This document shows positions 1 to 8,681 of a stretch of 64,000 nt of DNA, piece by piece. Source of the DNA: Nocardia carnea. Its GTDB lineage: Bacteria; Actinomycetota; Actinomycetes; Mycobacteriales; Mycobacteriaceae. Below the pieces are notes generated by a model, which saw only the letters and a program-made list of their open reading frames with translations, did not search any database and was not told the origin of the DNA. The position numbers and the translations under genes were made by a program. The stretch covers positions 19,991-83,990 of the forward strand of contig NZ_JARWNW010000263.1 in NCBI RefSeq assembly GCF_029868325.1, in the 5' to 3' direction. Every line of letters begins with the position of its first letter. Position 1 is the stretch's first letter.

Positions 1-1
1 C

Positions 2-325
2 GTGGTCGCTTACAGCAGAGCGGTCAAACATCATGTGCTGGGTGTGCCGGACGGGCCGGTGGTGTGTGCGCCGGCGGCTGCTGCGATGGCTGAGGGGGTG
101 CGGACGCTGTTCGAGGCGTCCTTGGCGGTGGGTGTCACGGGTGCCGGTGGCCCCGATCCGCAGGACGGGGAGGAGCCGGGGTCGGTGTGGTTCGCCGTGT
201 CCGTGGACGGCTCGGTGCGGACGCACCATCGGATTTTCGCGGGGGAACCCGCCGAGATCCTCGATCAAGTCGTCGTTTACGCAGTGGAACTGCTGCTCGA
301 CGCCGCGCGGGAACAGGCGGCCTGA
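2..325 (+). CDS. cinA: CinA-family C-terminal domain (NMN amidase-like), 5' truncated
   Basis: This is the C-terminal part of a CinA/PncC-family protein. Such domains deamidate nicotinamide mononucleotide in pyridine-nucleotide salvage. The visible 107 residues start inside the domain: YSRAVKHHVLGV near residue 4, then GVTGAGGPDPQDGEEPG at about residues 44-60, the conserved glycine-rich strand-turn of the family, and VWFAV just after. The usual N-terminal third of the domain is missing because the window begins inside the gene, so the first GTG is not the real start. It ends at a TGA and is convergent with the penicillin-binding protein gene. Whether the full protein also has the N-terminal MoCF domain cannot be seen. 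Confidence 0.85.
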   Translation: MVAYSRAVKHHVLGVPDGPVVCAPAAAAMAEGVRTLFEASLAVGVTGAGGPDPQDGEEPGSVWFAVSVDGSVRTHHRIFAGEPAEILDQVVVYAVELLLDAAREQAA

Positions 326-394
326 ACTCGCCCCGAGGCGCTGACCGGCCCCCTGTGGGTGCCGGTGAAACCGGCCCGGTAGACGGGGGACAAG

Positions 395-422
395 GGTTCA
401 CACCCCGACCAGGGTGTGAACC
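395..422. terminator. Strong hairpin between convergent genes
   Basis: An 11-bp perfect stem (GGTTCACACCC at 395-405 pairing with 412-422) has a 6-nt loop. It lies 70 bp after the cinA-like stop and before the end of the convergent penicillin-binding protein gene. There is no T-tract, as is common for high-GC actinobacterial terminators. Confidence 0.6.
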
Positions 423-442
423 GGCGACGCCCGAGAGGGGCA

Positions 443-474
443 GTGTCCGATAACTCACAGGAGTCATCGGACAC
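443..474. terminator. Second hairpin in the same convergent gap
   Basis: GTGTCCGAT at 443-451 is exactly complementary to ATCGGACAC at 466-474, with a 14-nt loop. It ends 5 bp short of the stop codon of the minus-strand penicillin-binding protein gene, as expected for that gene's terminator. Confidence 0.5.
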
Positions 475-478
475 GCTG

Positions 479-2224
479 TCACGAACTCCGCAGCATGCGG
501 CCCGCGGCCTCGACGGCGGGGCCCGAACTGCCGGCGTCGGCGACGAAGACCGCGAAGGCGAGATCGCCGCGGATACCCACGAACCAGCCGTGCGCGTTCG
601 TGTTGTCGCCGTATTCGGCGGTACCGGTTTTGCCGAGCAGGCCGGGGATATCGGCCAGCTGGGTGGCGGTGCCGCCGGTAACGGTCTCACGCATCATGGT
701 TTTCAGCTGGTCGGTCACGGTGGCGGGCAGCGGTGGCGGGGTGCGGTCCGGTGTGCCGGGTTGGCCGGCCAGCATGACCGGTGGCGGGGTCGCGCCGTCG
801 GCGATCGAGGCGGCGACCAGCGCCATCCCGAACGGGGAGGCCGTGACCGCGCCCTGGCCGATACTTGCCTCGACCCGTTCCGCCGAATTCGCCGGGACCG
901 GCACGCTGCCCGTCACGGTGGTCAGTCCGGGTGTCACGTAGTCGACGCCGAGTCCGAGGCGTTCGGCGGTGGTGGTGAGCGCTTCCGGCGGCAGCTGGAC
1001 GGCCAGCCCGGCCATGGTCGTATTGCAGGATTGCGCGAAGGCGGTGTGCAGTGGGACCTGGCCCAGGTCGAAACTGTCGTCGTTGGGGATCCGGCGGCCC
1101 TCGATATCGGCGACGCCGGGGCACGGCAGCACGGTATCGGGGTTCGCGATCCCGGCGTCCAGGACCGCGGCGGTGGTTACCGTTTTGAAGGTCGACCCGG
1201 GCGGGTAGAGGCCGGTGAACGCGATGGGTCCTTCGCCGTCGGCGGCGGAGTTCTGGCCTGCGGCCACGATCTCACCGGTGGACGGGCGGATCGCCACGAC
1301 GGCCGCTGTCTGGTCGATCGGGTCCAGTGCAGCTTCCGCGGCGCGTTGCAGGCCCGCGTCGATGGTGGTGTGGATATCGGAGGTCTGCCCGGGGTCCCGG
1401 CCGGCGATCCGGACCGGGCCTTCCGGCGTGCGGGCCTGGACCACCCAACCGGCCGCCGCGTCGGCCTGCTCCTGCCACAGTTCGGCCGGACCGGACAGGG
1501 TTTGCGCGGACAGATCGCGGTCGGTGGTGAGCAGCCGGGTCTGCGGGGCCAAGGTGACCCCGGCAGTGGCGGTCAACGCTTCCCGGATCGGCGCGATATC
1601 GGATTCGCGCAAGCTGATCGCGGTCACGGAGCCGCCGTTGGCCGCGGCCAGATCGGCGTCCAGTGAGGCCGCGGTGATGCCCGGCGCGATCGGCGAGACG
1701 AGATTCGCGACGGCTGCGGTATCGGCGCCGGGCGCGAGCTGGACCAGGGTCACCACCTGTTCGGTCAGCAGTTCCCCGCCCGACGCGTCGAGAACACGCG
1801 CCGGTTCCGGATACACCGGCGCATAGGTCAATTCCCCCTGGTCGAGACCGGGTGCGAGCACGGCCGGATTCCAGCGGATACGGTGGCCCGCGTCGGTCTC
1901 CACGGCGGTGCCGGTGGTCGTGTACTGCCACTCGGCGCCCTGTTTCCCCAGCTTCCAGGTGGCCTCGAGGGTGAACGTATCGTCTTCGGTCCCGGCGACC
2001 GTGTAGGTCACTTCTTTGCCCAGACCCTCGTACAGTGCGCCGACGGTCTGCTCCGCGCGGGCGGGGTCGTCGGTGAGCTGCGCCGCCGCGGCGACATCGT
2101 CGCGGTTGAGCGCGTCGGCGAAATTGCCGGCCGTGGTTTCGGGCTCGGGCGGCCCGGAGGAGCAACCGGCCAGGGCCAGACCGAGGATCGTCAGCAGTAC
2201 GAGGACTTTCCGATCGATGCGCAT
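479..2224 (-). CDS. Penicillin-binding lipoprotein (PbpLipo-like transpeptidase)
   Basis: A 581-residue class B penicillin-binding protein for peptidoglycan cross-linking, anchored outside the membrane as a lipoprotein. The start at ATG 2224 gives a short basic N-terminus, a hydrophobic stretch and a lipobox ending LALAGC; a 14-residue upstream extension is possible but would bury the signal. Residues about 30-150 resemble the NTF2-like MecA N-terminal domain. The transpeptidase domain then carries the three active-site motifs: STFK (serine about 344), SCN (about 399) and KTGTAE (about 532). Overall it matches the mycobacterial Rv2864c/PbpLipo type. It stands alone and is divergent from dapC. 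Function is secure at family level; its role in division or elongation is not visible. Confidence 0.88.
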   Translation of the reverse strand: MRIDRKVLVLLTILGLALAGCSSGPPEPETTAGNFADALNRDDVAAAAQLTDDPARAEQTVGALYEGLGKEVTYTVAGTEDDTFTLEATWKLGKQGAEWQYTTTGTAVETDAGHRIRWNPAVLAPGLDQGELTYAPVYPEPARVLDASGGELLTEQVVTLVQLAPGADTAAVANLVSPIAPGITAASLDADLAAANGGSVTAISLRESDIAPIREALTATAGVTLAPQTRLLTTDRDLSAQTLSGPAELWQEQADAAAGWVVQARTPEGPVRIAGRDPGQTSDIHTTIDAGLQRAAEAALDPIDQTAAVVAIRPSTGEIVAAGQNSAADGEGPIAFTGLYPPGSTFKTVTTAAVLDAGIANPDTVLPCPGVADIEGRRIPNDDSFDLGQVPLHTAFAQSCNTTMAGLAVQLPPEALTTTAERLGLGVDYVTPGLTTVTGSVPVPANSAERVEASIGQGAVTASPFGMALVAASIADGATPPPVMLAGQPGTPDRTPPPLPATVTDQLKTMMRETVTGGTATQLADIPGLLGKTGTAEYGDNTNAHGWFVGIRGDLAFAVFVADAGSSGPAVEAAGRMLRSS

Positions 2225-2388
2225 CACCTGCGACTGTATCGACCGCGACCCGGCGGCACGCCGCATCCCTACCGAACGGCGTCTACGCGTCGTGACGGAA
2301 CCGCGGCGCCGGACCGCACACCGCTCCGCCGCCGGGTCGCCACCGCGCTCGCCGGCACCGAGCCGACCGCGGCACCCGAACCGCCGTC

Positions 2389-2394
2389 TACCCT
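2389..2394 (+). promoter_or_regulatory. Candidate -10 box of dapC (leaderless arrangement)
   Basis: TACCCT lies 6 nt before the ATG of dapC and no Shine-Dalgarno sequence precedes that ATG. This fits transcription starting at or within a base of the start codon. No convincing -35 box is seen. Confidence 0.35.
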
Positions 2395-2400
2395 CGTCTC

Positions 2401-3570
2401 ATGCCTGACCCGTCCCCCACCGTCACCAGGTTGCGGCCGTTCGCGGCCACGATCTTCGCCGAGATGACCGAACTCGCCGTCCGGCACGAGGCGGTCAATC
2501 TCGGGCAGGGTTTCCCGGACAGCGACGGCCCCGCGGCCATGCTCGAGGTCGCCCGCGAGGCCATCGCCGGTGGCGGTAACCAGTACCCGCCGGGCCGGGG
2601 TGTGCCGGCGCTGCGGCGCGCGATCGCCGCGGACCGGGCCCGGCGCTACGGCACCCGGTACGACCCCGACAGCGAAGTGCTGGTGACCGTCGGCGCGACC
2701 GAAGCCGTGACCGCTGCGGTACTCGGGCTGGTCGAGCCGGGTGCCGAAGTCGTGCTGATCGAGCCGTACTACGACTCCTATCCCGCGGCAACAGCGCTGG
2801 CCGGTGCCCACCGCCGTACTGCCCGGCTCACCGCCGACGGTGACCGGTTCGTTCTCGACCACGACAGTCTGCGGGCCGCGATCACCCCGGCCACCCGCAT
2901 GCTGATCCTGAACTCACCGCACAATCCCACCGGCACCGTCCTGGATCGCACAGACCTGACCGCCATCGCCGAGATCGCCTGCGAGCACGATCTGCTGGTG
3001 CTGGCCGACGAGGTGTACGAGCATCTGGTGTACGACGGCGCCGAACACATCAGTATCGCCACCCTGCCGGGGATGGCGGAGCGGACACTGGTCGTCTCCA
3101 GTGCGGCGAAAACGTTCAGCGTCACCGGCTGGAAGATCGGCTGGATCTGCGGACCGGCCGCGTTGATCGGCGGCGCCTTGGCCGCCAAACAATTCCTCAC
3201 CTTCGTCGGCGGTGGCCCGTTCCAGCCGGCGGTCGCCCATGCCCTCACCCACGAACTCGAGTGGGTGGCCGCGCTGCGGGATTCGCTGGCCGAACGCCGG
3301 TTGCGGTTGTCCGCGGCGCTGGCCGATACCGGGTTCCGTGTGCATCCGAGTGCCGGTAGCTATTTCGTCTGCGCCGATATCCGCCCGCTCGGCGCGGACG
3401 ACGATATCCGGTTCTGCCGTGAGCTGCCCGAACGGCTGGGTGTGGCGGCGGTGCCGGTCAGTGTTTTCACCGATGATCCCGCGTCGTGGCGCCACCTCGT
3501 CCGGTTCACGTTCTGCAAGCGCCCGGAAACCTTGGACGAGGCGGTGCGCCGGCTCACGCCCGGCCGCTGA
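2401..3570 (+). CDS. dapC: N-succinyldiaminopimelate aminotransferase DapC-like
   Basis: A 389-residue fold-type I PLP aminotransferase. It matches the mycobacterial Rv0858c (DapC) pattern closely, which transfers an amino group to N-succinyl-2-amino-6-ketopimelate in the lysine/meso-diaminopimelate pathway supplying peptidoglycan. Visible features are VNLGQGFPD (about 32-40), the cofactor-binding NSPHNPTG (171-178), DEVYEHL (about 203), and SSAAKTFS with the Schiff-base lysine at about 237. The C-terminal VRFTFCKR is also typical. The start has no Shine-Dalgarno but has a -10-like box 6 nt upstream. It is monocistronic and converges on the DUF3556 gene with a 10-bp gap. Closely related kynurenine/methionine aminotransferases share the motifs, so the substrate is inferred from homology. 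Confidence 0.82.
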   Translation: MPDPSPTVTRLRPFAATIFAEMTELAVRHEAVNLGQGFPDSDGPAAMLEVAREAIAGGGNQYPPGRGVPALRRAIAADRARRYGTRYDPDSEVLVTVGATEAVTAAVLGLVEPGAEVVLIEPYYDSYPAATALAGAHRRTARLTADGDRFVLDHDSLRAAITPATRMLILNSPHNPTGTVLDRTDLTAIAEIACEHDLLVLADEVYEHLVYDGAEHISIATLPGMAERTLVVSSAAKTFSVTGWKIGWICGPAALIGGALAAKQFLTFVGGGPFQPAVAHALTHELEWVAALRDSLAERRLRLSAALADTGFRVHPSAGSYFVCADIRPLGADDDIRFCRELPERLGVAAVPVSVFTDDPASWRHLVRFTFCKRPETLDEAVRRLTPGR

Positions 3571-3580
3571 GCCGGGGTCG

Positions 3581-5329
3581 TCAGCTCCTGTTCTCGGGAT
3601 ACACGGGTACGTCGTCGTCCCACGGCTGGCGGACCACCATATCGGCGACCCGCACGTACCCGCGTTCGAATTCACCGGTTGCGGCGTCCACCAGGCGGTA
3701 GTTCTGCTGCTGCCGCTGGATCGGCTGGGCGTCCAGCAGCACCACCCGCACCTCACCGGGTTCGAAACCGCAGCGTTGCTGCAGGGCGGCGATCAGTTGT
3801 TCGTTGTGGAGGTGGCCGTCACCGAAGTTCCAGCCCAGGGCTGTCGAACAGATACGTTCGCCGTCGGTGAGGACGTAGTCCTTCTCGTCGTGCCCGGCCA
3901 TTGCTCGATGCGCGAGGGTGAACAACGCTTTGCCGTGGGTGTTGAACGCGCGGAACGCGTATCCCAGATACAGCGGGATCTGGGCTGCCTCCCGGCTGCC
4001 GTAGTAGCGCTCGAGCTGGGCGGCCGGCATGGCGGCCACGGCGGTGATTCCGGCGCGGATCTTGGCATCGGCCGACGGTTTGATGCACCACAGGGTGGTG
4101 TCCCAGTTGCCGGCGTAGTACCGCATTCCGGGCAGGAAGGAGACCTTGCGCGGGAACGTGTTCCCGATCGCGACCGTCCCCGCGAGAACCACGAACAGCA
4201 GCACCACCGGTAACGGATTACCCAGATCGGCCGGACCCACATCCGCATGCCCGACGAACAATGTCAGCAACCCGAAGATCATGAAGACGTTCCACTCGAG
4301 CGGTACCCCCATCGGAATCGCGGTGAGGATCACCAGGTGGAAGCAGATGAGGGCGACCGCGGCCACCGTGGTCGGCAGGCCCCCGTCACTGAAGAACAAC
4401 ACCAGCGGGGCCAGCATCTCGACCGCAGTACCACCGTGGGCGAACAGCCGCGACAGCCGTCCCGGTCGCAGATCGTCCGGGAACCGTTCGAAGAACAGGC
4501 GTTTGAGTGCCCGCGGCCGCACCACCGGACTGTTGGACATCATCGTCGACACCACGAACGGGAAATGCTTGTTCAGCTTCGATACCGCCGCGCCGACCCA
4601 GATGACGACGAATACGACCTTCGCGGCGACGATCGTATCGGCACCACCGAACAGGAAGGTGACCGCGAGCGCCCCGTACACCTCGCCGCGCGCCGCCAGG
4701 AAGATCACCTTGTCACGCAACCCGAGCACCGCCAGCAGGACGAGAACCGCCGCGATCTCCCAGATCGGCAGCAGGCCCACCGACGACCCGATCTCGGGTA
4801 TCGGCCCGGTACCGTCCGAGAACAACCCGACCAGCAGCATCACCAGCAGTGCCGCGTACAGCACGGCGTCGAACGGGGTCCGGGTCGTGCCCCGGGTCAG
4901 CGGCACCCGGCCCGGCCACGGTGGCAGCCGGATCGTGCCGGGCCGCAACCAGTACAGGATCGACCCCATCGGCGGGAAGAAGCGGTTGTTCAACGGTCCG
5001 AAACCGCAGCCCAGGCCGACGACCTCGAACAGGATGGTGAACAGCACGACCTTCTGGAACACGATCGGTTCCGACCACCACGACCCGACCGCGGTGAACC
5101 CGTCGATTCCGGTGGTGGTCAGCGCGAACAGCATTCCGCCCAGGATGTAGAGGGCGATCTTGACCACGTAGAACAGGTGTAGCGGCGGCGGCGTGCCGAA
5201 ACCGACCTCGGCCCAGTGCCGCGCCATCGGCCGGATCTTCTCCGCCCTGGTGCCGCGGCTCCATTCGTCCAAATCCACCACCGGAAGCTCCGGCCGGAGC
5301 ATGCCGAACAACCGATCCGTTGTACCCAC
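3581..5329 (-). CDS. DUF3556 multi-pass membrane protein
   Basis: A 582-residue integral membrane protein of the DUF3556 family, which is restricted to mycolate-containing and related actinobacteria and has no established biochemical role. After a soluble 45-residue start come several hydrophobic segments, for example around residues 53-75, 95-118, 165-180 and 195-215, with more up to about residue 400. A soluble C-terminal region of roughly 180 residues follows. The start codon is GTG at 5329. A perfect inverted repeat 20 bp upstream suggests repression by a TetR- or GntR-type factor, but no such regulator lies next to it. Neighbours (dapC, the osmoprotectant operon) do not suggest a pathway. 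Confidence 0.75.
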   Translation of the reverse strand: MGTTDRLFGMLRPELPVVDLDEWSRGTRAEKIRPMARHWAEVGFGTPPPLHLFYVVKIALYILGGMLFALTTTGIDGFTAVGSWWSEPIVFQKVVLFTILFEVVGLGCGFGPLNNRFFPPMGSILYWLRPGTIRLPPWPGRVPLTRGTTRTPFDAVLYAALLVMLLVGLFSDGTGPIPEIGSSVGLLPIWEIAAVLVLLAVLGLRDKVIFLAARGEVYGALAVTFLFGGADTIVAAKVVFVVIWVGAAVSKLNKHFPFVVSTMMSNSPVVRPRALKRLFFERFPDDLRPGRLSRLFAHGGTAVEMLAPLVLFFSDGGLPTTVAAVALICFHLVILTAIPMGVPLEWNVFMIFGLLTLFVGHADVGPADLGNPLPVVLLFVVLAGTVAIGNTFPRKVSFLPGMRYYAGNWDTTLWCIKPSADAKIRAGITAVAAMPAAQLERYYGSREAAQIPLYLGYAFRAFNTHGKALFTLAHRAMAGHDEKDYVLTDGERICSTALGWNFGDGHLHNEQLIAALQQRCGFEPGEVRVVLLDAQPIQRQQQNYRLVDAATGEFERGYVRVADMVVRQPWDDDVPVYPENRS

Positions 5330-5349
5330 TACGCGCCCGATCCTCGTCG

Positions 5350-5367
5350 TTCAATCACTTGATTGAA
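5350..5367. promoter_or_regulatory. Operator-like palindrome upstream of the DUF3556 gene
   Basis: TTCAATCA-CT-TGATTGAA is a perfect 8-bp inverted repeat with a 2-bp spacer. It is AT-rich against its surroundings and sits 20 bp before the GTG start. The form suits a TetR-family repressor; the regulator is not in the immediate neighbourhood. Confidence 0.6.
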
Positions 5368-5491
5368 AAGTTACTACGGGCGGTGCGCGCCGCGATGCGA
5401 TTCGGCCGAATACGGACAGGCGAGGAAGAAGCGGCCGCCTACTGACCGGGCGCACCTGCGCGGGAACTTTGCGGGCTCGGCTACCGACGGC

Positions 5492-5518
5492 GCCGGGGAT
5501 AACCTGGGCGACCCCGGC
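5492..5518 (-). terminator. Hairpin after the osmoprotectant operon
   Basis: GCCGGGG (5492-5498) pairs with CCCCGGC (5512-5518) across a 13-nt loop, 22 nt beyond the proX stop. It is a modest stem without a T-tract, possibly the operon terminator. Confidence 0.35.
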
Positions 5519-5539
5519 CCGCGGGGGCACCGGCAAGGT

Positions 5540-6517
5540 CTATTCGACCAGTCCCTCGTTCTTCAGCCAGTCGTAGGCGACATCGGCCGGGTCCTCGCCG
5601 TCGATATCGACGCGGGCGTTGAGGTCCTGCATCAGGTCGTCGGTGAGGCGTTCGGAGATCGTGGCGAGCAGTTCGCGCACCGGTGGATATCGTTCGAGAA
5701 TCTCGCCGCGCACCACCGCGGTGCCGCTGTAGGGCAGGAAGAATTTCCGGTCGTCGTCGAGGACCACCAGGTTCAGGTTCTTCACCCGGCCGTCGGTGGT
5801 GTAGACCATGCCGAAGTTGCAAGGGGCGCTCTGGGCCGTCGCCGTGTAGACGACGCCGGCGTCCATCCGGGTGACGTTCGCGGCGGGCACACCGTTCGGA
5901 TCGTTGTACGGGATCCCGTATTTCTCCAGCATCGGCAGGAAACCGTCGGAACGGCTGAAGAATTCGTCGTCGACACAGAAGGTGCGGTCGGCGACCGGAA
6001 GCGCGGCCACATCGGACAGTGAGCGCACACCCAGCCGTTCGGCTGCCGGCGCCGACGCGGCGAATGCGTAGGTGTTGTTGAAGTTGGCCGGTGGCAACCA
6101 TTCCAGGTCGTATTCGCTTTTCTCGATATCGTGGACGGCCTGCCACAGTTCCTGGGGATCGGGGATGATCTCGGTCTGGTTGTGGTAGTTCACCCAGCCG
6201 GTGCCGGTGTACTCCCAGAGCACGTCGGCGTCTCCGTTCAGCTGGGCCTGCCGCGACGACGCCGATCCCGGGGCGCCGGTGAGATCGGTGATCTCGGCAC
6301 CCGCCGCGGCCAGATAGGTGGCGGTGATCTTGCCCAGCAGCACCCCTTCGGTGAAGCTCTTGGAGGTGACGGTGAGCCGCGCACCGTCCAGCGGGCGGGC
6401 GCCGCCGGGCAGGGTCGCATCGTGGAAGGTCCCCGACGAGCTCACCAGTCCGCACCCGGTGAGCAGCAGCGCCAGCGCGGCGGCCAGGGCGAGCAGCCGG
6501 GCGCGGGGCGCGGTCAT
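5540..6517 (-). CDS. proX: Osmoprotectant (glycine betaine/choline) binding lipoprotein
   Basis: A 325-residue substrate-binding protein of the OpuC/ProX family that captures quaternary-amine osmolytes outside the membrane and delivers them to the ABC importer encoded upstream. The N-terminus has a hydrophobic segment and lipobox (LLLTGC), so it should be a lipoprotein. Conserved family stretches are LTVTSKSFTEG near residue 48, WEYTGTGW near 102, and NFGMVYTTDGR near 230. The ATG at 6517 overlaps the stop of the preceding permease by 4 bp, making it the last gene of the operon. Ligand identity (betaine, choline, carnitine or ectoine) cannot be read from sequence. Confidence 0.88.
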   Translation of the reverse strand: MTAPRARLLALAAALALLLTGCGLVSSSGTFHDATLPGGARPLDGARLTVTSKSFTEGVLLGKITATYLAAAGAEITDLTGAPGSASSRQAQLNGDADVLWEYTGTGWVNYHNQTEIIPDPQELWQAVHDIEKSEYDLEWLPPANFNNTYAFAASAPAAERLGVRSLSDVAALPVADRTFCVDDEFFSRSDGFLPMLEKYGIPYNDPNGVPAANVTRMDAGVVYTATAQSAPCNFGMVYTTDGRVKNLNLVVLDDDRKFFLPYSGTAVVRGEILERYPPVRELLATISERLTDDLMQDLNARVDIDGEDPADVAYDWLKNEGLVE

Positions 6518-7251
6518 GAGATACCTCGCGGAGTCGCGGCCAGTTCGACGAGCCGGCCCAGCCAATCGATGATCAATGCCAGCAGCGCGACCAGGATCGC
6601 GCCGGAGACGAGCAGTTTCGGCAGGAACAGGGTGACCCCGGTGGTGATCAGCGTGCCGAGGCTGGTGGCGCCGATGAAGGTGCTCAGTGTCGCGGTGCCC
6701 ACCAGTATCACCAGTGCGGTGCGCACCCCGTTGAGGATGACCGGCACCGCCAGCGGTAGTTCCACCTGCAGCAGGGTGCGGGTGCCCGAGAAGCCGATCC
6801 CGCGCGATGCCTCGATCGTGCGCTGATCCACCTGCCGCAGACCCACGATCGTGTTCTGCAGAATCGGCAGTACCGCGTACACGACCAGGCCCACGATCGC
6901 CGTTCGGAAGCCGGTGCCCAGCCAGAACGTGAACAGCACCAGCAGGCCGACCGCGGGCGCGGCCTGGCCGATATTGGCGATGTTGACGGCGAGGGGTTCG
7001 AATCTTTTCAACGCGGGCCGGGTGAGGGCGATACCCAGCGGTATCGCCACCACGACCACGATCACCGTGGCCACCACGGTCAGTTTGATGTGCTCGAGGA
7101 TGGTGGTCTGCAGGTTCGCCCAGCTCAGCGACGCCTGCTCGGTCGGAGTGAAGGTCGTCGATCGATACCACAGCAGGTAACCGGCGCCGATGATCACGAT
7201 GATGAGCGGTTCGAACCAGACATCCAACGGTATGCGGCGCAGCCGGTTCAT
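6514..7251 (-). CDS. Osmoprotectant ABC transporter permease (downstream copy)
   Basis: A 245-residue BPD-type permease of the OpuC/ProW family with about six membrane segments. The EAA-type cytoplasmic loop is visible as EASRGIGFSGTRTLLQVELP at about residues 143-162, which contacts the ATPase. It overlaps the ATPase gene by 4 bp at its start and the binding-protein gene by 4 bp at its end. With the other permease it would form the heterodimeric channel. Compared with its partner it has about 40 extra N-terminal residues, including FEPLIIVIIGAG, a probable additional membrane segment. Confidence 0.88.
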   Translation of the reverse strand: MNRLRRIPLDVWFEPLIIVIIGAGYLLWYRSTTFTPTEQASLSWANLQTTILEHIKLTVVATVIVVVVAIPLGIALTRPALKRFEPLAVNIANIGQAAPAVGLLVLFTFWLGTGFRTAIVGLVVYAVLPILQNTIVGLRQVDQRTIEASRGIGFSGTRTLLQVELPLAVPVILNGVRTALVILVGTATLSTFIGATSLGTLITTGVTLFLPKLLVSGAILVALLALIIDWLGRLVELAATPRGIS

Positions 7252-8681
7252 GACGGCCCGGCCGAATCACTGTCGTCGCCACCGGGTTCCGCGGTGCCGC
7301 CACGCGCGGTCGGCTCGGGACGCGCGGAGCCGGCCGACTCGGGCGCGGTGCCGGCCGCCGGGAGCTGCGCGCCGGTTCCGGGTGCGGAACGTTCGCCCCC
7401 GGGTGCGGCCGGGGCCGGGGGCTCGTCGTCGGCCGCGACCACGGGAGTCGGCGCCGGATCCGTTCCGTCCACGTAGGTGGTGTAGGAGACCTCGGCGTCC
7501 TCCTCGCGTACTTCGGCGAGTTTGTCCCGGATCAGTTCGGTCACCGAACCGATACTCAGCGATCCGACCACCGCCCCGCGACCGTCGGTGACCAGCGCGG
7601 CGCCCTGGCTCGTCGCGAGCATGGCGTCCAGTGCGTCGTTGAGGGTCGAGGACCGGGCGACCACCGGCAGCCGCCGGTCCAGGAAATCGGAGATCACGGG
7701 TTTGGTCTCCATTTCCGCGAGTGTCGGCCAGGACCGCGGCCGTCCGGCGGCGTCGACCACCACCACCCAGGTGTGCCCCGCGGCTTTCGCGCGTTCGATC
7801 ACGGCCGGCGCCGGTTCCCCTACGCGGGCGGTGATCACGTCGTGGGTTTCGACATCGCGCACCCGGGATACGGTCAGATACGCGAGTTTCGCCCCGGAGC
7901 CGACGAATTCCTCGACGAAGGGGGTCGCGGGGTCGGTGAGGATTTCCTCCGGGGTCGCGTACTGCTCGATATGACCGCCCTCGGACAGGATGAGCACCCG
8001 GTCGCCGAGTTTGGTCGCCTCCTCGAAATCGTGGGTGACCACCACGATGGTTTTCCCGAGTTCGTGCTGGATGGCCAGCAGACTGTCCTGCAGGCGGGCC
8101 CGGGTGATCGGGTCGACCGCGCCGAACGGTTCGTCCATCAGCAGCACCGGCGGATCGGCCGCCAGTGCGCGCGCCACCCCGACGCGCTGCTGCTGCCCGC
8201 CGGACATATCCTTCGGCAGGCGGCCCGCGAATTCCGCCGGGTCGAGACCGACGAGGTCGAGCAGGTATTCGGTGCGTTCGGCGATCCGCTGTTTGTCCCA
8301 GCCCAGGACCCGCGGTATCGCGCCGATGTTCTTGGCGACCGTCCAGTGCGGGAAGAGGCCACCGGACTGGATGACATAGCCGATGGACTGCCGCAGTTTG
8401 TCCGGGTCCTCCCGGGTCACATCGCGGTCGCCGATGAGGATCCTGCCCTCGGTCGGTTCGATCAACCGGTTGATCATCTTGAGTGTGGTCGTCTTACCGC
8501 AGCCCGACGGCCCGACGAATGCCACGATCTCCCCCGCCGCGATCTCCAGGTCCAGGCAGGCGACCGCGGGAACCTCCTGGCCCTTGTAGCGTTTGACGAC
8601 CGAATCCAGGGTGATGGATGCGCCGGTCACCGCCCGTTCCGGTGTCGCCGGCGCGGGCCGGCCGGTGACAGCCTCGCTCAT
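7248..8681 (-). CDS. proV: Osmoprotectant ABC transporter ATPase with CBS domains
   Basis: A 477-residue ATPase that powers osmolyte import. Walker A is GPSGCGKT at 57-64, the signature is SGGQQQR near 165, and Walker B LLMDEPFG is near 186. Tandem CBS domains follow at roughly residues 275-410, the module that senses ionic strength in OpuA/OpuC systems. The last 65-70 residues are rich in Pro, Ala, Gly and Glu and look disordered, an unusually long tail for the family. The ATG at 8681 gives an N-terminus of about 20 residues before the ATPase core. It overlaps both flanking permease genes by 4 bp, so translation is coupled across the operon. Confidence 0.92.
   Translation of the reverse strand: MSEAVTGRPAPATPERAVTGASITLDSVVKRYKGQEVPAVACLDLEIAAGEIVAFVGPSGCGKTTTLKMINRLIEPTEGRILIGDRDVTREDPDKLRQSIGYVIQSGGLFPHWTVAKNIGAIPRVLGWDKQRIAERTEYLLDLVGLDPAEFAGRLPKDMSGGQQQRVGVARALAADPPVLLMDEPFGAVDPITRARLQDSLLAIQHELGKTIVVVTHDFEEATKLGDRVLILSEGGHIEQYATPEEILTDPATPFVEEFVGSGAKLAYLTVSRVRDVETHDVITARVGEPAPAVIERAKAAGHTWVVVVDAAGRPRSWPTLAEMETKPVISDFLDRRLPVVARSSTLNDALDAMLATSQGAALVTDGRGAVVGSLSIGSVTELIRDKLAEVREEDAEVSYTTYVDGTDPAPTPVVAADDEPPAPAAPGGERSAPGTGAQLPAAGTAPESAGSARPEPTARGGTAEPGGDDSDSAGPS

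Noticed and set aside
416..1666. A 416-codon plus-strand frame opposite the penicillin-binding protein
   Set aside because: Gly/Arg-rich shadow with no motif; the minus strand carries intact SxxK, SxN and KTG motifs.
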